From JACQNR01 sp049515175 (GTDB lineage Bacteria > Acidobacteriota > Terriglobia > UBA7540), in contig JBEKUI010000272.1 of NCBI GenBank assembly GCA_049515175.1, forward strand, positions 1 through 5,881: a stretch of DNA of 5,881 nt. The letters are read 5' to 3'. Shown in pieces: positions 4,915 through 5,881 of this stretch (position 1 is the stretch's first letter; every line of letters begins with the position of its first letter). Under the pieces are notes generated by a model. The model saw only the letters and a program-made list of their open reading frames with translations, was not told where the DNA came from and searched no databases. The position numbers and the translations under genes were made by a program.

Positions 4915-5793
4915 CTAGCGCCCCGGGAGCTGCGGCCTTCCGGCATTGAGCCACGCCGTATACCAGTAAGAACCGATATCGTGTGCCGCTTTATTGAGCT
5001 CGCGCGCCGCCGTCGGGCCGATGGCCGAATAGAAGCGGTCAAGGTAATCCTCGTTGTAATCGTGCAGCCCCTGGAGAGCCTGCCGGTCGGCGAGTACGAT
5101 CTGGCTGACCCAGGTGTTGGATTCCAAGGCCGACTCAAAAGCGTATTCGGTTGGGTCATCGATCTTCGAGGCGGGAGCGGGCCGGAACATCATGAATCCC
5201 TGGAAGCGGTCGACGAGAGTCGCGCCGAAGCGGGCGCCGAGGCCCGTCTGGCCGGTTAATTGGCCGTCGTAGTTGGCGGTGGTGTGCAGCGGATCGCGCG
5301 TGTCCGCCACGTAGTGGCCGAGGGCGGCCGCCAGTTGCTTCGCCTCCTCCCACTTCTGCGCCTTGAGCGCGTTAGTCAGCCGCAGGCTGTATTCGCCCAC
5401 GTGCCAGGGGAGCAGGCCGTCGCGGTTGATCCGCCGTGAGCTGAATTTCTCCGTCGCCAGTTTGAAATTATGAGGCAGCTCGAGATAGGGGAAGATCCCA
5501 TACTTGTCCAGATAAATGTAATGCTGCTTGCGCTCGTAGGGGTCTTTCTGCAGCCACACCTCGGGGTCGTTCGTGTGCTCGAGCAGAGCCTGGCGGTTGG
5601 CTTCGAAGAAGTAGCGAATCTCCGGCGGCAGCGTATCGATGGCCTGGCTGTTGGCCAGGCGATGCGCCGTGGGCCCCCAGGCGAGCGCCGGGACGCTGCT
5701 CAGCCATCCGGCGAGCACCAGCAGCGCCGTCGCACGCAGTAGAACGGCGCCTCTTCTCAGCATCCGGTGGCGGCAGCCGGCAGAAGCCTTCAT
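4915..5793 (-). CDS. Exported S1/P1-nuclease / zinc phospholipase C fold protein
   Basis: This is a 292-residue protein. Residues 1-38 form a signal peptide (RRGAVLLRATALLVLAGW, then PALA); cutting after ALA exposes W39 as the mature N-terminus. In this fold the N-terminal Trp itself binds zinc, and H44 follows with the W1/H6 spacing of P1 nuclease. Other likely ligands are D76 (TNDPEVW), H91 (KQHYIYLD), H160 and D164 (GHYVADTRD) and H170 (DPLHTTANYDG). The expected HxxxE/D pair after YDGQLTGQ is absent: those positions are G186 and G190. The C-terminus (SYWYTAWLNAGRPQLP) looks complete. Family members cleave single-stranded nucleic acids and 3'-nucleotides, or phospholipids; which applies here is not decidable. 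An in-frame ATG at 5763 would give a more standard 28-residue signal peptide and is an alternative start. The deaminase gene follows 6 bases downstream. Confidence 0.87.
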   Translation of the reverse strand: MKASAGCRHRMLRRGAVLLRATALLVLAGWLSSVPALAWGPTAHRLANSQAIDTLPPEIRYFFEANRQALLEHTNDPEVWLQKDPYERKQHYIYLDKYGIFPYLELPHNFKLATEKFSSRRINRDGLLPWHVGEYSLRLTNALKAQKWEEAKQLAAALGHYVADTRDPLHTTANYDGQLTGQTGLGARFGATLVDRFQGFMMFRPAPASKIDDPTEYAFESALESNTWVSQIVLADRQALQGLHDYNEDYLDRFYSAIGPTAARELNKAAHDIGSYWYTAWLNAGRPQLPGR

Positions 5794-5828
5794 GGGTGTA
5801 AATCCAGTAACCGGGATTGCAGGCTGCG

Positions 5829-5857
5829 ATTCTAACTCATTTCCTGCCCGATGTCGC
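5829..5857 (-). promoter_or_regulatory. Candidate promoter of the nuclease-deaminase operon
   Basis: On the minus strand, a TAGAAT -10 box (5834-5829) lies 17 bases after GCGACA (5857-5852), which matches the GACA half of a -35. The start would be near 5822, giving a leader of about 30 bases before the ATG at 5793. That ATG has only a weak GGA ribosome site 9 bases upstream. Confidence 0.4.
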
Positions 5858-5881
5858 GGTTCGCCGCCTTGCGCGCTGTAG

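Overview
The window is GC-rich DNA with compact, mostly minus-strand genes. It probably comes from a soil-type bacterium of the Acidobacteriota. This placement is an inference from three things: the style of the secreted S1/P1-nuclease-like protein, the TPR-thioredoxin fusion, and the intergenic repeats (degenerate GTGATT-type octamers and palindromes). No rRNA, tRNA, insertion sequence or CRISPR array is visible.

Layout. Bases 1-146 hold a possible gene tail and two small palindromes. Bases 147-778 (minus) encode an AbrB-type antitoxin and a PIN-domain VapC toxin joined by a GTGA overlap, with a good sigma70-like promoter at 800-828. Bases 866-927 hold two REP-like palindromes in opposite orientation. 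Bases 931-2253 (minus) form a probable three-gene operon: a DUF433 antitoxin, a DUF5615 PIN-like toxin (TAATG overlap) and a HAD-superfamily hydrolase. Bases 2254-2358 are a divergent intergenic stretch. Bases 2359-3708 (plus) encode an exported TPR protein with a C-terminal TlpA/ResA-like thioredoxin domain. Bases 3701-3880, between convergent genes, are full of repeats. Bases 3868-5793 (minus) hold an exported zinc-nuclease/phospholipase-C-fold protein followed 6 nt later by an adenosine-deaminase-family enzyme; a candidate promoter lies at 5829-5857.

How the genes fit together. Two unrelated PIN-type toxin-antitoxin modules lie on the same strand, separated only by the HAD gene and the palindromes. 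The HAD gene may be carried on the DUF433-DUF5615 transcript. The nuclease-like and deaminase genes look co-transcribed and could form a nucleic-acid or nucleoside scavenging pair, one exported and one cytoplasmic. However, the nuclease-like protein appears to have lost two expected metal ligands (G186 and G190 where His and Glu are expected). No clearly new multi-gene system is evident. The points most worth checking are that altered zinc site, the repeat structures, and the HAD protein placed between the two toxin-antitoxin modules.
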